64,000 nt of DNA from assembly GCF_004118855.1 (NCBI RefSeq), contig NZ_PDKF01000008.1, forward strand, positions 310,001 to 374,000, given 5' to 3'. Both the position numbers and the translations under genes were made by a program. The notes beneath the pieces were generated by a model, which saw only the letters and a list, made by a program, of their open reading frames with translations, had not been told where the DNA came from and did no database searches. This document shows positions 15,809 to 24,445 of the stretch, one piece after another (position 1 is the stretch's first letter; each line of letters begins with the position of its first letter). This DNA is from Arcobacter sp. CECT 8983. Lineage in GTDB: Bacteria; Campylobacterota; Campylobacteria; Campylobacterales; Arcobacteraceae.

Positions 15809-17032
15809 ATGCAAAACTTTTTTCAACTTTGGAATGATTCAGTAATTACAAGTTTAGGCTTTTTTTGGATGGCTTTATGGGCTTTTATTTTAGGATATAT
15901 AATTAGCAGTTTAATTCAAGTCTTAGTAACAAGAACGCGTATGCAAAAAAGTATGGGAAAAGATGGTGCTAAAAGTATTTTTCTTGGAACATTTTTCGGA
16001 TTTCTGTCAAGCTCATGTAGCTTTTCAGCTCTTTCTACTACTCGTGCTATATTTAATAAAGGAGCAGGACTTGCACCTTCTGTAGCATTTTTATTAGCTT
16101 CAACAAATTTAGTTATTGAACTTGGGATGGTTATAGCTATATTTCTTGGATGGCAATTTGTTGTTGGTGAATATGTAGGTGGAATAATGCTTATTTTAAT
16201 CTCATGGTTAATAATACGTATTACAAGACCAAAACGTTTAGAAGCTCAAGCAAGAAAAAAACTAGATAGTGATGAGGACGAAGAAGAGGAACAACTTAGT
16301 TGGAAAAAGAAAATCTTTAGTTTTAAAAGTTGGCAAAAAATAGGGCAAACATATGTCATGGAGTGGCAAATGGTTTGGAAAGATGTGCTTATAGGTTTTA
16401 CAGTGGCAGGGATTATTTCTGCGATGGTACCAGATAGTTTTTTTCAAGCTTTATTTATAGGTTCAGGAAATGCTAATATGGCAAACCCTAGTTTTTATAC
16501 AGTACTTATGCAAACTTTAGTTGGACCTATTGCAGCATTTTTTACATTTATTGGTTCTATGGGAAATATCCCTTTAGCAGCTGTTTTATTTGGTCAAGGT
16601 GTAACTTTTGCAGGTGTTATGGCATTTATTTTTTCAGATCTTGTTGTTTTTCCTGTACTTAGAATAAATGCAAGTTATTATGGATGGAAGATGGCTCTTT
16701 ATCTTTTAGCAATTATGTTTGTTGGCATTATCATTTCAGCTTTATCTATGCACTATGCCTTAGTATATTTAGATTTACTTCCTGATTTTTCTAGCGTAAT
16801 AGCTCCAAACGAACGTGAATATTTTAAATTTAATTATCAAATGGTACTAAATATTATATTAATACTATTTAATCTTTTACTTATTTGGTTCTGGTCTAAA
16901 AGCAATGGACAACATCAACATCATCATCATTCTGATTCAAGTTCAACAATTACAGAAAAAATTCAATATATTATAGTTATTCTTGCAATTGTATGGTTAA
17001 TTGGTGGTTTGATAGTTTCTTTATTTATCTAG
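15809..17032 (+). CDS. DUF318/YraQ-type permease
   Basis: 407 residues, about nine hydrophobic segments. FFGFLSSSCSFSALSTTRAIFNKGAG (about 58-84) is the SCSCSA-like signature of the DUF318/YraQ (ArsP-related) permeases; the second half repeats it weakly as LVGPIAAFFTFIGSMGNIPLAAVLF. An acidic cytoplasmic loop (DSDEDEEEEQ, about 152-161) and a His-rich stretch GQHQHHHHSDSSS near the C-terminus may bind metal. Family members move organoarsenicals or are uncharacterised; the cargo here is unknown. The ATG follows an AGGA by eleven bases or so. Confidence 0.8.
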   Translation: MQNFFQLWNDSVITSLGFFWMALWAFILGYIISSLIQVLVTRTRMQKSMGKDGAKSIFLGTFFGFLSSSCSFSALSTTRAIFNKGAGLAPSVAFLLASTNLVIELGMVIAIFLGWQFVVGEYVGGIMLILISWLIIRITRPKRLEAQARKKLDSDEDEEEEQLSWKKKIFSFKSWQKIGQTYVMEWQMVWKDVLIGFTVAGIISAMVPDSFFQALFIGSGNANMANPSFYTVLMQTLVGPIAAFFTFIGSMGNIPLAAVLFGQGVTFAGVMAFIFSDLVVFPVLRINASYYGWKMALYLLAIMFVGIIISALSMHYALVYLDLLPDFSSVIAPNEREYFKFNYQMVLNIILILFNLLLIWFWSKSNGQHQHHHHSDSSSTITEKIQYIIVILAIVWLIGGLIVSLFI

Positions 17033-17060
17033 CTTGCTTTTAAGATATATACTATTGGTA

Positions 17061-17813
17061 TTATAAATAACTATAAAATAGTGTTTTTGTTTGAAAGTTA
17101 TTTAGTACTTTAAAGTTTTCACTTGTTTGATTGTTTGTATATACTTCATTAAAAACTTGACCTTGTGTATCCAACCAATCTTTTAATTCTTCAAGAGTTT
17201 TGTTTTCTGTATTATCTTGCTGTGTTTTTGAAACTTCAATAGATATGTTTTTGTAATCAACTTGATTTATCAAATTTAGTATATTTGATGTTTCAGTACT
17301 ATCATTTTGTTCATTAACTTTGTTATAACTTTGTGTGAAAGAGAATGAAATATCAACGTTATATTTTCCATTTTGTGTTGAGATATTAAATGAGTTTGAA
17401 AAACCAATTTCTGTTTTATAGGTATTTCTTTCTTTTACTAAGTCATTCTTATTAGAATCTAAAAACTCTTTTACTCTTTGGGTTTGTTCTCCTGAATTAA
17501 GATCTTTGGCAAGACTTTCTATCTTTTCTTTGGCTTTATCAATACTGCTGTTATCTTTATTATGGTTAAATTTCCAAAAATCGGAATCTTCTAATGATGA
17601 ACTTGAATAGGTATTTAAAATTTGTTCAAAAATCTTTTTTTCGATGAGCTTTTCTTCACTCATCTGTGATTCTTCAATATATTCTGTAGGAAGATTGCTT
17701 ATTTCAATATTATTATCACTTTTTGTAATTCCTTCAAGTTTTTGAACTTGTTTCATTTGTTGAGTCATATCATTAGTATATTGTTGTAATGAGTCTAATT
17801 GATTTATAAGCAT
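17061..17813 (-). CDS. Uncharacterised protein
   Basis: 250 residues, family not recognised. Highly polar, rich in Asn, Gln, Glu and Ser. The N-terminus MLINQLDSLQQYTNDMTQQMKQ is helical and may form a coiled coil. The centre, TEIGFSNSFNISTQNGKYNV and DISFSFTQSYNK, alternates as beta strands. No signal peptide, no cysteine, no membrane segment. It stands alone between two plus-strand genes, with AAAGGAAAG before its ATG. Nothing shows a function. Confidence 0.65.
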   Translation of the reverse strand: MLINQLDSLQQYTNDMTQQMKQVQKLEGITKSDNNIEISNLPTEYIEESQMSEEKLIEKKIFEQILNTYSSSSLEDSDFWKFNHNKDNSSIDKAKEKIESLAKDLNSGEQTQRVKEFLDSNKNDLVKERNTYKTEIGFSNSFNISTQNGKYNVDISFSFTQSYNKVNEQNDSTETSNILNLINQVDYKNISIEVSKTQQDNTENKTLEELKDWLDTQGQVFNEVYTNNQTSENFKVLNNFQTKTLFYSYL

Positions 17814-17984
17814 ATTCTTTCCTTTTAAACTATTATTAAGAATTGTACAATAGAATTTATAAAAAAAAACTTATAAGTTTATAAAATATATTATCTTTGT
17901 AAATTTAAAGAATGTAATTTTTATTAAAGATAATTATAGAATAAGTGGTTAGAATTATGTCCTTATAAATAGGAGATAAGATTA

Positions 17985-18440
17985 ATGAAATTAGATTTTA
18001 AATGGTCTCGACTGGAATCTTTAACTGCTTTGGAGTTATTTAATATAATAAAAGCACGTGAATCAGTTTTTGTAGTAGAACAACAATGCCCTTATCAAGA
18101 AACTGATGATATGGACCTTTATTCATGGCACCTTACTGTTTCATTACATGGAGAGTTAGCTGCTTATGTTAGAGTTGTTGATCCAGGAATTAAATATAAA
18201 CAACCATCTATTGGTCGAGTAATGACTTTAGAAAAGTTTAGAAATTTAAAAATTGGACGTCCTTTGATGAATGAAGCTATTCGTTTTACAGAAGAGCAGT
18301 TTCCTGAGATGGGCATTAAAATCGGTGCTCAAGTTTATTTACAAAAATTTTATGAGTCATTAGGTTTTAAAGTTGTAGATGAACCATATGATGAGGATGG
18401 AATTCCCCATGTAGATATGATTAAAAATAACAATTATTAA
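17985..18440 (+). CDS. ElaA-like GNAT acetyltransferase
   Basis: 151 residues. LTALELFNIIKARESVFVVEQQCPYQETDDMDLYSWHL is the typical ElaA N-terminus (about 12-49). YVRVVDPG..PSIGRVMTLEKFRNLKIGRPLM (about 60-93) gives the acetyl-CoA pyrophosphate loop (RNLKIGRPL), and GAQVYLQKFYESLGFKVVDEPYDEDGIPHVDM is the conserved C-terminus. Cytoplasmic N-acetyltransferase of unknown acceptor. AGGAG lies ten bases before the ATG. A stand-alone gene in the accessory stretch. Confidence 0.88.
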   Translation: MKLDFKWSRLESLTALELFNIIKARESVFVVEQQCPYQETDDMDLYSWHLTVSLHGELAAYVRVVDPGIKYKQPSIGRVMTLEKFRNLKIGRPLMNEAIRFTEEQFPEMGIKIGAQVYLQKFYESLGFKVVDEPYDEDGIPHVDMIKNNNY

Positions 18441-18454
18441 AAAAGTATTTATTG

Positions 18455-18943
18455 ATGTATTTGCTAAAATCTTTATTTGTATTTTTTGTTTTTAGTACTT
18501 TTCTTTTTGCCCAATGTGATGAATTAAATAATGCACGTTTTACTATTATTGAAAATAAAGTATTTGATAAGCAAACAAATTTAACTTGGATGCGTTGTAG
18601 CGTTGGTAGTAAATGGGAAAATAGTGTTGGATGTAATAAATATCCTCAAATTATGAGTTTTTATGAAGCAAATGATTTAGAAAAAAAACTAATAAATGGT
18701 TGGCGTATTCCTACTATAGAAGAGTTAAGAACGATTTTTGATGATAAGTGTGAAAAAAATGCTATTAATTCTCAATTGTTTCCTGATATAAAACTTTTAT
18801 CTAACTTTACACCTTATTGGAGTTCTACTTCAGTAGATAATTTACCTAATCTTATATATTATGTAGATTTTATTAATAAAACAATGGATGTGCATAGTAA
18901 AGGTTTTTCAATGTTTGTTCGTTTAGTAAAAAGTGAAAAATGA
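18455..18943 (+). CDS. Exported DUF1566 (Lcl C-terminal-type) protein
   Basis: About 162 residues. Signal peptide MYLLKSLFVFFVFSTFLFAQC with likely cleavage near Ala19-Gln20. The mature part shows NVFDKQTNLTWMRC-like, GWRIPTIEELRTIFDDKC, YWSSTSVD and FVRLVKS, the repeated pattern of DUF1566 domains, which have a C-type-lectin-like fold and are common in exported campylobacterial proteins. Four or more cysteines allow disulfides in the periplasm. A TTG three bases earlier (18452) is an alternative start. The next gene overlaps by four bases (ATGA). Confidence 0.8.
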   Translation: MYLLKSLFVFFVFSTFLFAQCDELNNARFTIIENKVFDKQTNLTWMRCSVGSKWENSVGCNKYPQIMSFYEANDLEKKLINGWRIPTIEELRTIFDDKCEKNAINSQLFPDIKLLSNFTPYWSSTSVDNLPNLIYYVDFINKTMDVHSKGFSMFVRLVKSEK

Positions 18944-19563
18944 AAAAAATTATTTGTATCTTTTTTTTATTCTTTAATACTACAATATATGCAAATAGTG
19001 AATTATATGAATCTGATTTATATTATTTAGAGAAAAACGAAGTATTATTATATAAAATTTTAAATTGGTGGAGCACTAAATCTCAAGAAAATAGTATTGA
19101 GTTTTGTTTTAATAACCTTAGAGTTAGAAGTAACAAGACTCTCAATTTAAATTATGATAAACAAACAAAAATATTAAAAATATATCTAAAAGAAAAGTTT
19201 GCTGATTTGATATCTGTTTTTGAAAATAAAAATACATATTTAAAAACTGATTATATAAATAGAAGCTATTTTAAAAATTTGAAATCAGAAAATATCAAAA
19301 GAATAGATATGATTAGTTTAAATAATATTAGTTTTAGTGAATATAAAAAGATAAAAAGTATGAAGAAAAGTATTGCTTTTGAACTTGAAGGAAAAGTTGC
19401 AGGATTATTAGCTTATACTGGAAAGCTTTCTTTTCATAAAGCTGGAGATTTTTTAAGAACTTGTCCTAATAACTCAAATGAAAAGTTTGATATTTCTTTT
19501 AAGCTTTTAAATATAAATACAAAAGAAATACTAATTAAGTATACAGAATCCTCTTCGTTTTGA
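18940..19563 (+). CDS. Exported protein of unknown function
   Basis: 207 residues. Signal peptide MKKIICIFFLFFNTTIYA, cleaved probably after Ala18. The mature part is lysine- and asparagine-rich, with two cysteines (EFCFNNLR and RTCPNNSN) that could pair in the periplasm; no family recognised. It overlaps the DUF1566 gene by four bases (ATGA), so the two are one transcription unit and may act together outside the inner membrane. The 3' end runs directly into a monooxygenase remnant in another frame, so the last residues (after about 190) may not be original. Confidence 0.68.
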   Translation: MKKIICIFFLFFNTTIYANSELYESDLYYLEKNEVLLYKILNWWSTKSQENSIEFCFNNLRVRSNKTLNLNYDKQTKILKIYLKEKFADLISVFENKNTYLKTDYINRSYFKNLKSENIKRIDMISLNNISFSEYKKIKSMKKSIAFELEGKVAGLLAYTGKLSFHKAGDFLRTCPNNSNEKFDISFKLLNINTKEILIKYTESSSF

Positions 19564-19681
19564 TGTTTATGAAAAGTTTGTTGATAAAGTTGCCTTTGAA
19601 AAACATCAAAAAAGAGTTAAAGCTTCTAAATGGGGTAATGTAACTGCAAATGTAACGCGTCATTATGAAATCATTGAATAA
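19548..19681 (+). pseudogene. Remnant of an antibiotic-biosynthesis-monooxygenase (ABM) domain protein
   Basis: About 40 codons in a frame different from the preceding gene read LRFDVYEKFVDKVAFEKHQ, then RVKASKWGNVTANVTRHYEIIE and a stop at 19679-19681. This is the C-terminal half of a small ABM/YgiN-type quinol monooxygenase (usual length about 95). The N-terminal half and a start are missing, and the fragment abuts the 207-residue exported gene and overlaps the end of the convergent UvrA-like gene by 11 bases. A deletion or recombination joined them. Confidence 0.7.
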
Positions 19682-21926
19682 ATAAAAACTCTTTTAAATA
19701 TTTAGAGGTAAATGAATTTTCATTATTTAAAAAGTTTTTTAAATATCCTTGAAATAGTAGTTTACCACCTAAACTCCCACCTTTTACTCCAAGATCTATA
19801 ATCCAATCAGCTTGAGCTATTATAGATAAATTATGCTCTAATACAATTAAAGTATGTCCTTGATTTATCAATTCTTTAAATAGTTTTATTAGCTTTTCAA
19901 TATCTGCTTCATGTAATCCTGTACTTGGTTCATCTAAGATTATAATCTCATCTGATTTTTCACATAACATTTTTGCTATTTTTAGTCTTTGTAACTCCCC
20001 ACCTGAAAAAGTATCAAGGGTTTGTCCTAATTTAACATAATTCAAATTTGCATTAATCATAGCTTCTAATTTGTTTTTGATTATTAAATTGTCAGAAAAC
20101 ATTTCATTTGCTTCTTGTACAGTTAAATCAAAAATCTCACTTATATTTTTACCTTTATAATAATATGAAAGTGCCACATCATTAAATCTTTTACCTTGGC
20201 ATTTTTCACAAATTTGAGTTGAGTTTCCCAAATAAGCCAAGTCAAGTTTGATAAAACCTTTACCTTTACAAATATTGCATGCACCTTCACCTGTAGCAGA
20301 AAATATACTTGAATTTACAGAGTTTTCTTTACTAAATAACTTTTTTATCTCATTATATATATTCAAATATGTAGTTATATTTGAACGACTACTTGCATGG
20401 GGTAAACTTTGATCTAAAAGTGTAGCTTGTTTGTATTTATTTTTAAAAAGATACCGAATCAATGTACTTTTACCAGAACCAGCAACTCCAGTTACTAAAG
20501 TCAATGCATTTTTAGGAATCTTTATTGAAATATTTTTAATATTATTTTTTGAAACATTGTCAAGGGTATAAAAAGATGAGAATTTTTTTTCTTTTTCATT
20601 AATAGTGTGCTTTTTTAAAAAAGCTTTTGCAGTTATTGTATTTGATTTTAGTAACTCTTCATATGTGCCATAAAAAGTGATATTTCCTCCATTTACTCCA
20701 GCTTTTTCTCCAAAATTTATTATTTTATCAGATATTGAAATAATATCTTTATCATGATCAACAAATAAGATTGAATTTCCTTTGTTTTTAATCTCTTTAA
20801 ATATATTACCAATACCTGTTATATCATATGGATGCAATCCTATAGTTGGTTCATCAAAAATATATAATACATCAGACAATGAGCTATTAAGATATTTTGT
20901 CATTTTAATACGTTGAGACTCACCTCCTGATAAAGTATTTGTACTTCGACTCAAACATAAATAATCTAAACCTACAGTTTGTAAACTTTTTAATTTCTTT
21001 TTTAACTCATTTAAAATAACACTTACTTCTTCATTTTTTATTTTATTTATAAAATCAAACAATTCATTTATAGACATATTTGAACAATCAGCAATTGATT
21101 TATCCATAATCTTTGCACTTAAAGCTCTTTTATTTAATCTTGTTCCTTTGCAACTAGAACATATATTTATAGTCAAAATATCATTTAACTCTTTTTTATA
21201 TTTGTTTGTTTCTGAATTAATAAATGCATTTTCTATTCTAGGTACTACACCAATATAAGTAGCGGTCTTATGCCAATTTATTGTAGGTTTTGTAGGTTTC
21301 ATCTCTTTTGAATATAAAAGTAAATCAAGCTCTTTTTTTGAATATTGTGATATTTTCTTATCATTGTTAAAAAATCCAGATTCAGTATATCTTGATAATC
21401 TCCAACCTTTCTTTTGAAAAGTTGGAAATAAAATTGCTCCTTGATTTAATGACTTTTCAAAATCAAACAATCTATTTATATCTATTTGTTTTACTTCCCC
21501 TAAGCCCTTACAAGAAGGACACATACCTTGTGTATTATTAAAAGAGTAATTCATAGAGTACCCAATAAATGGAATAGCAATTCTAGAAAAAAGTAGTCTT
21601 AGATTTGTATAAATATCAGTGATAGTTCCAACAGTAGATCTTGAATTACCTTCAATTCTTTTTTGATTTATTACCAAAGAAACAGGAAGATTAGAAATAG
21701 AATCAAAAGTAGGTTTTTTATATTTTGGTAATAAATCTTGAATATAACTTGAATATGTTTCATTTAATAAACGTTGGGATTCGCTTGCAATAGTATCAAA
21801 TACAAAAGAAGATTTGCCAGAACCAGATACTCCTGTAACTGCAATTATTTGATTTTTAGGAATATTTATAGATATATTTTTAAGATTGTTAGTTGTTGCA
21901 TTTTTAATAACTATATTTTTATTCAT
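19671..21926 (-). CDS. UvrA2-like ABC-type ATPase (excinuclease A paralogue)
   Basis: 751 residues, shorter than UvrA (about 940). Two ABC modules: Walker A GVSGSGKSSFVFD near residue 32 and GVAGSGKSTLIRYL near 480; signatures LSGGESQRIKM and FSGGELQRLKI; Walker B IFDEPTIGLHP and ILDEPSTGLHE. Zinc knuckles CPSCKGLGEV, CSSCKGTR, CNICKGKG and CEKCQGKR are intact. The UvrB-binding region is reduced, as in UvrA2/DrrC-like proteins linked to drug resistance or damage tolerance rather than standard repair. It overlaps the MarR gene by eight bases. Substrate unknown. Confidence 0.85.
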   Translation of the reverse strand: MNKNIVIKNATTNNLKNISINIPKNQIIAVTGVSGSGKSSFVFDTIASESQRLLNETYSSYIQDLLPKYKKPTFDSISNLPVSLVINQKRIEGNSRSTVGTITDIYTNLRLLFSRIAIPFIGYSMNYSFNNTQGMCPSCKGLGEVKQIDINRLFDFEKSLNQGAILFPTFQKKGWRLSRYTESGFFNNDKKISQYSKKELDLLLYSKEMKPTKPTINWHKTATYIGVVPRIENAFINSETNKYKKELNDILTINICSSCKGTRLNKRALSAKIMDKSIADCSNMSINELFDFINKIKNEEVSVILNELKKKLKSLQTVGLDYLCLSRSTNTLSGGESQRIKMTKYLNSSLSDVLYIFDEPTIGLHPYDITGIGNIFKEIKNKGNSILFVDHDKDIISISDKIINFGEKAGVNGGNITFYGTYEELLKSNTITAKAFLKKHTINEKEKKFSSFYTLDNVSKNNIKNISIKIPKNALTLVTGVAGSGKSTLIRYLFKNKYKQATLLDQSLPHASSRSNITTYLNIYNEIKKLFSKENSVNSSIFSATGEGACNICKGKGFIKLDLAYLGNSTQICEKCQGKRFNDVALSYYYKGKNISEIFDLTVQEANEMFSDNLIIKNKLEAMINANLNYVKLGQTLDTFSGGELQRLKIAKMLCEKSDEIIILDEPSTGLHEADIEKLIKLFKELINQGHTLIVLEHNLSIIAQADWIIDLGVKGGSLGGKLLFQGYLKNFLNNENSFTSKYLKEFLFIQ

Positions 21927-22350
21927 AGTTATTAACTCTTTTTTCTTTTAATGCTTTTGAAACTTTTAAAGCAAGTTCTTCAAATCTATCTTGTTCTTCT
22001 TTGCTTAAAGATTGAAGTGTAGTTTCATATAAGCAGTTATGTTCTTTTGATATATTGTCTAATAAATCTTTACCTTTTTTAGTAATAGAAGTATATAATT
22101 CTCTACCATCTAATTTATTTGGATATTGATAAATATAATCCAATATTTTTAGCTCTTTTAATGCTTTTGATAATTTAGTGCGTGATGTACCCATTGTAGT
22201 ACTTAAAGTAGAAGGCAGAATCTCTTTTTGTTTATTTAACTGATATAAAATATCATATTGTAACCAAGAAATATTATCAGGATTGACCATATTTCTTTGG
22301 GCGACCATTTCACATTGCAAATCTATTAAAGCTGTTTTTAGTTTTTTCAT
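21919..22350 (-). CDS. MarR-family transcriptional regulator
   Basis: 143 residues. Winged-helix DNA-binding domain: LYQLNKQKEILPSTLSTTMGTSRTKLSKALKELKILDYIYQYPNKLDGRELYTSITKKGKDLL (about 33-95) is the MarR pattern of helix-turn-helix and beta-wing, with D-R-E in the wing tip. Helical dimerisation ends on both sides. It overlaps the UvrA2-like gene and so probably controls both. A ligand-responsive repressor is the common mode in the family; the ligand cannot be told. The upstream 130 bases contain AT-rich possible operators but no clear palindrome. Confidence 0.87.
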   Translation of the reverse strand: MKKLKTALIDLQCEMVAQRNMVNPDNISWLQYDILYQLNKQKEILPSTLSTTMGTSRTKLSKALKELKILDYIYQYPNKLDGRELYTSITKKGKDLLDNISKEHNCLYETTLQSLSKEEQDRFEELALKVSKALKEKRVNNYE

Positions 22351-22487
22351 TTATTACTCTTAAATATAATTTCTATTTAGAAATTATATTATAATAAAAA
22401 TTATTTTAAGATTTAATATTTATAATGATTAAGAAAAAATATTAAAAACTTTGTTATACTTTTTTATTATATAAAAATAGGATATTA

Positions 22488-22805
22488 ATGAAAAAGTTCT
22501 ATATAGTCTTAGCTATACTGGGATTCATATTACCTTATACACAATTTATTTCATGGCTAAGCGTAAATGGATTAGATGTAGTATTATTATTCCAAGAAAT
22601 TATAGAATCAAAGATAACTCTATTTGCTTGGATTGATGTTATTATTTCAGCTATTGTGCTGATTGTTTTTATTCTAATAGAAGGAAAAAAACAAAAGATG
22701 AATAAACTTTGGTTACCTATATTTGGGACTTTATTAGTTGGAGTTTCTTTTGGTTTACCTTTATTTTTATTTATGAGAGAGATTCAAATTGATAAGAATA
22801 TATAA
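22488..22805 (+). CDS. DUF2834 membrane protein
   Basis: 105 residues with three hydrophobic segments (about 5-22, 47-65, 74-96). PYTQFISWLSVNG, then TLFAWIDVIISAIVLIVFILIEGKKQ and LWLPIFGTLLVGVSFGLPLFLFMRE fits the DUF2834 family of small membrane proteins of unknown role. AGGA precedes the ATG. It is followed 14 bases later by the hydroxyacid dehydrogenase. Confidence 0.75.
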   Translation: MKKFYIVLAILGFILPYTQFISWLSVNGLDVVLLFQEIIESKITLFAWIDVIISAIVLIVFILIEGKKQKMNKLWLPIFGTLLVGVSFGLPLFLFMREIQIDKNI

Positions 22806-22819
22806 TAAAAGATAAGAAA

Positions 22820-23764
22820 ATGAAAAAAATAATACCCTTTGTAAGTGGATGTGATGAAGATGCTACAAAACTTTGGTTAGAACATTTACAAGAACAAATA
22901 AGTGAATACCAAGTAATACTTTTTGAAAATTTGACTCAAGAAGAAAAACTATCTGCAAATATTGCAATTGTAGCAAATCCTAATCCAAAAGATATAGCGC
23001 AATTAAAAAATTTAAAATGGATACAAAGTCTATGGGCAGGGGTTGAAAAACTTTTACAAGAACTTCCCCAAGCTTGCTTTAAAATAGTACGCATGACTGA
23101 TCCTCAATTAGCCAAAACTATGGCAGAGTCAGTTTTAGCATGGAGTTTGTATATACATAAAGATATGCCACTATATTTGAAACAACAAAAGCAAAGATTA
23201 TGGAAACAACATGTAGAAGTTCTACCAGAAGAAAGAAATATATTAATTTTAGGTTTAGGTAAATTAGGAAAAAAGAGTGCTGAAAAATTAAAAGAAAATG
23301 GTTTTAATGTATCAGGTTGGGCAAGAAGTAAAAAAAGTATTGATAGGGTTAATACTTATTATGGCAATGAAGGTTTAAATGAAGCCTTAATAAAAGCAGA
23401 TATAGTAGTTTGTTTACTACCACTTACAAATGAAACAAGAAACTTACTTAACAAAGAAAAATTAGATTTACTACATAAAAAAGCTTCAATTATAAACTTT
23501 GCAAGAGGTGCAATTATAGATTATAAATGTTTGCTCGAAAAATTAGATAAAAAAGAACTTTCACATGCTGTTTTAGATGTATTTGATGTTGAACCACTTC
23601 CTTCTAACTCTTCTTTATGGGAAAATGAAAATATAACAATATTACCTCATATTTCGGCTCCTACAAATATGAAAAGTGCTTCAAAAATAGCTTCAAAAAA
23701 TATTTGTGAATATTTTGAAAAAGGTATCATTCCAGATTTTGTAGATACGAAAAAGGGTTATTAA
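22820..23764 (+). CDS. D-2-hydroxyacid dehydrogenase (glyoxylate/hydroxypyruvate reductase A-like)
   Basis: 314 residues. Rossmann motif ILGLGKLGKKSAEKL (about 144-158) and the substrate/catalytic set: Arg in FARGAIID, Glu in DVFDVEPLP and His in LPHISAPT. Segment LKWIQSLWAGVEKLL is typical of the GhrA branch. It reduces glyoxylate or hydroxypyruvate with NAD(P)H in the cytoplasm. 14 bases downstream of the DUF2834 gene and three bases upstream of a small DNA-binding protein, so probably in an operon. Confidence 0.88.
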   Translation: MKKIIPFVSGCDEDATKLWLEHLQEQISEYQVILFENLTQEEKLSANIAIVANPNPKDIAQLKNLKWIQSLWAGVEKLLQELPQACFKIVRMTDPQLAKTMAESVLAWSLYIHKDMPLYLKQQKQRLWKQHVEVLPEERNILILGLGKLGKKSAEKLKENGFNVSGWARSKKSIDRVNTYYGNEGLNEALIKADIVVCLLPLTNETRNLLNKEKLDLLHKKASIINFARGAIIDYKCLLEKLDKKELSHAVLDVFDVEPLPSNSSLWENENITILPHISAPTNMKSASKIASKNICEYFEKGIIPDFVDTKKGY

Positions 23765-23767
23765 GGT

Positions 23768-24115
23768 ATGAAAATTTCCTATCATCGTAGACGAAAGATG
23801 AAAACTAGACGAATAGCAATAAAAGAATTAATTTCTCAAGGTATAGAAGACCCAAAAGAGCTTGCAGCTAAGCTTAAAGTGACTGTTGCTACTATTAAAA
23901 GAGATTTAGAAGCTATGAAAAGCATGAGTGAAGAGGATTTTACTTTTCAAAAAAGACAAACTCCTCAAGAGATACTTGATAAAAAAGATGAAATTTTGCG
24001 AATGTTAGATGATGAAGATTATTATACAGAAAATGGGGATATAAATATAAGTAAAATTACTCAAGAACTTAAAACAAGCAGGGCTACAGTTATGTCTGTA
24101 TTAAATGGTGAATAA
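23768..24115 (+). CDS. Small helix-turn-helix protein
   Basis: 115 residues. The N-terminal half (KMKTRRIAIKELISQGIEDPKELAAKLKVTVATIKRDLEAM) contains a helix-turn-helix: ELAAKLKVTVATIKRDL. A second, weaker one lies at the C-terminus (NISKITQELKTSRATVMSVL). This suggests a DNA-binding regulator. Start ATG at 23768 overlaps no gene; the MKISYHRRRK start is very basic. Downstream of the hydroxyacid dehydrogenase by three bases. No named family recognised. Confidence 0.7.
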   Translation: MKISYHRRRKMKTRRIAIKELISQGIEDPKELAAKLKVTVATIKRDLEAMKSMSEEDFTFQKRQTPQEILDKKDEILRMLDDEDYYTENGDINISKITQELKTSRATVMSVLNGE

Positions 24116-24150
24116 TAAAATTACAATTTGAAAAAGATATAGGAGAAAAA

Positions 24151-24435
24151 TTGACTTTTTATAAGAAAGAAGATGAATTAGATTTAGAAATAGGGAATCG
24201 ATATATTATTATACAACGAAGATATGAATTTATTGGTGCTTTTAATGATTTACTTATTGCAATCTGGTTTTTAATTGGAAGTATTTTCTTTTTGAATGAT
24301 TCACTTATGGAAAGTGGTACATGGCTGTTTATAGTAGGGAGTGCACAGTTTTTAATAAAACCATTAATAAAAGTAGCAAGTTTAATTCATGTTTCTGGAA
24401 TATACAAAGAAGAACAAGAAAATCAAAAAAATTAA
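24151..24435 (+). CDS. YrhK-like membrane protein
   Basis: 94 residues, TTG start after AGGAGA by five bases. GNRYIIIQRRYEFIGAFNDLLIAIWFLIGSIFFLNDSLMESGTWLFIVGSAQFLIKPLIKVASLI matches the YrhK domain layout: an N-terminal soluble strand and two membrane segments (about 33-48 and 56-72). Function of YrhK is unknown. It lies 36 bases after the HTH gene and is convergent with the histidine kinase, whose end is 11 bases away. Confidence 0.72.
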   Translation: MTFYKKEDELDLEIGNRYIIIQRRYEFIGAFNDLLIAIWFLIGSIFFLNDSLMESGTWLFIVGSAQFLIKPLIKVASLIHVSGIYKEEQENQKN

Positions 24436-24445
24436 ATAGTAAACT

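Noticed and set aside
16907-16945. His-rich tract in the permease as a tag or sequencing artefact
   Set aside because: It lies in a normal linker before the last membrane segment and the reading frame is intact.
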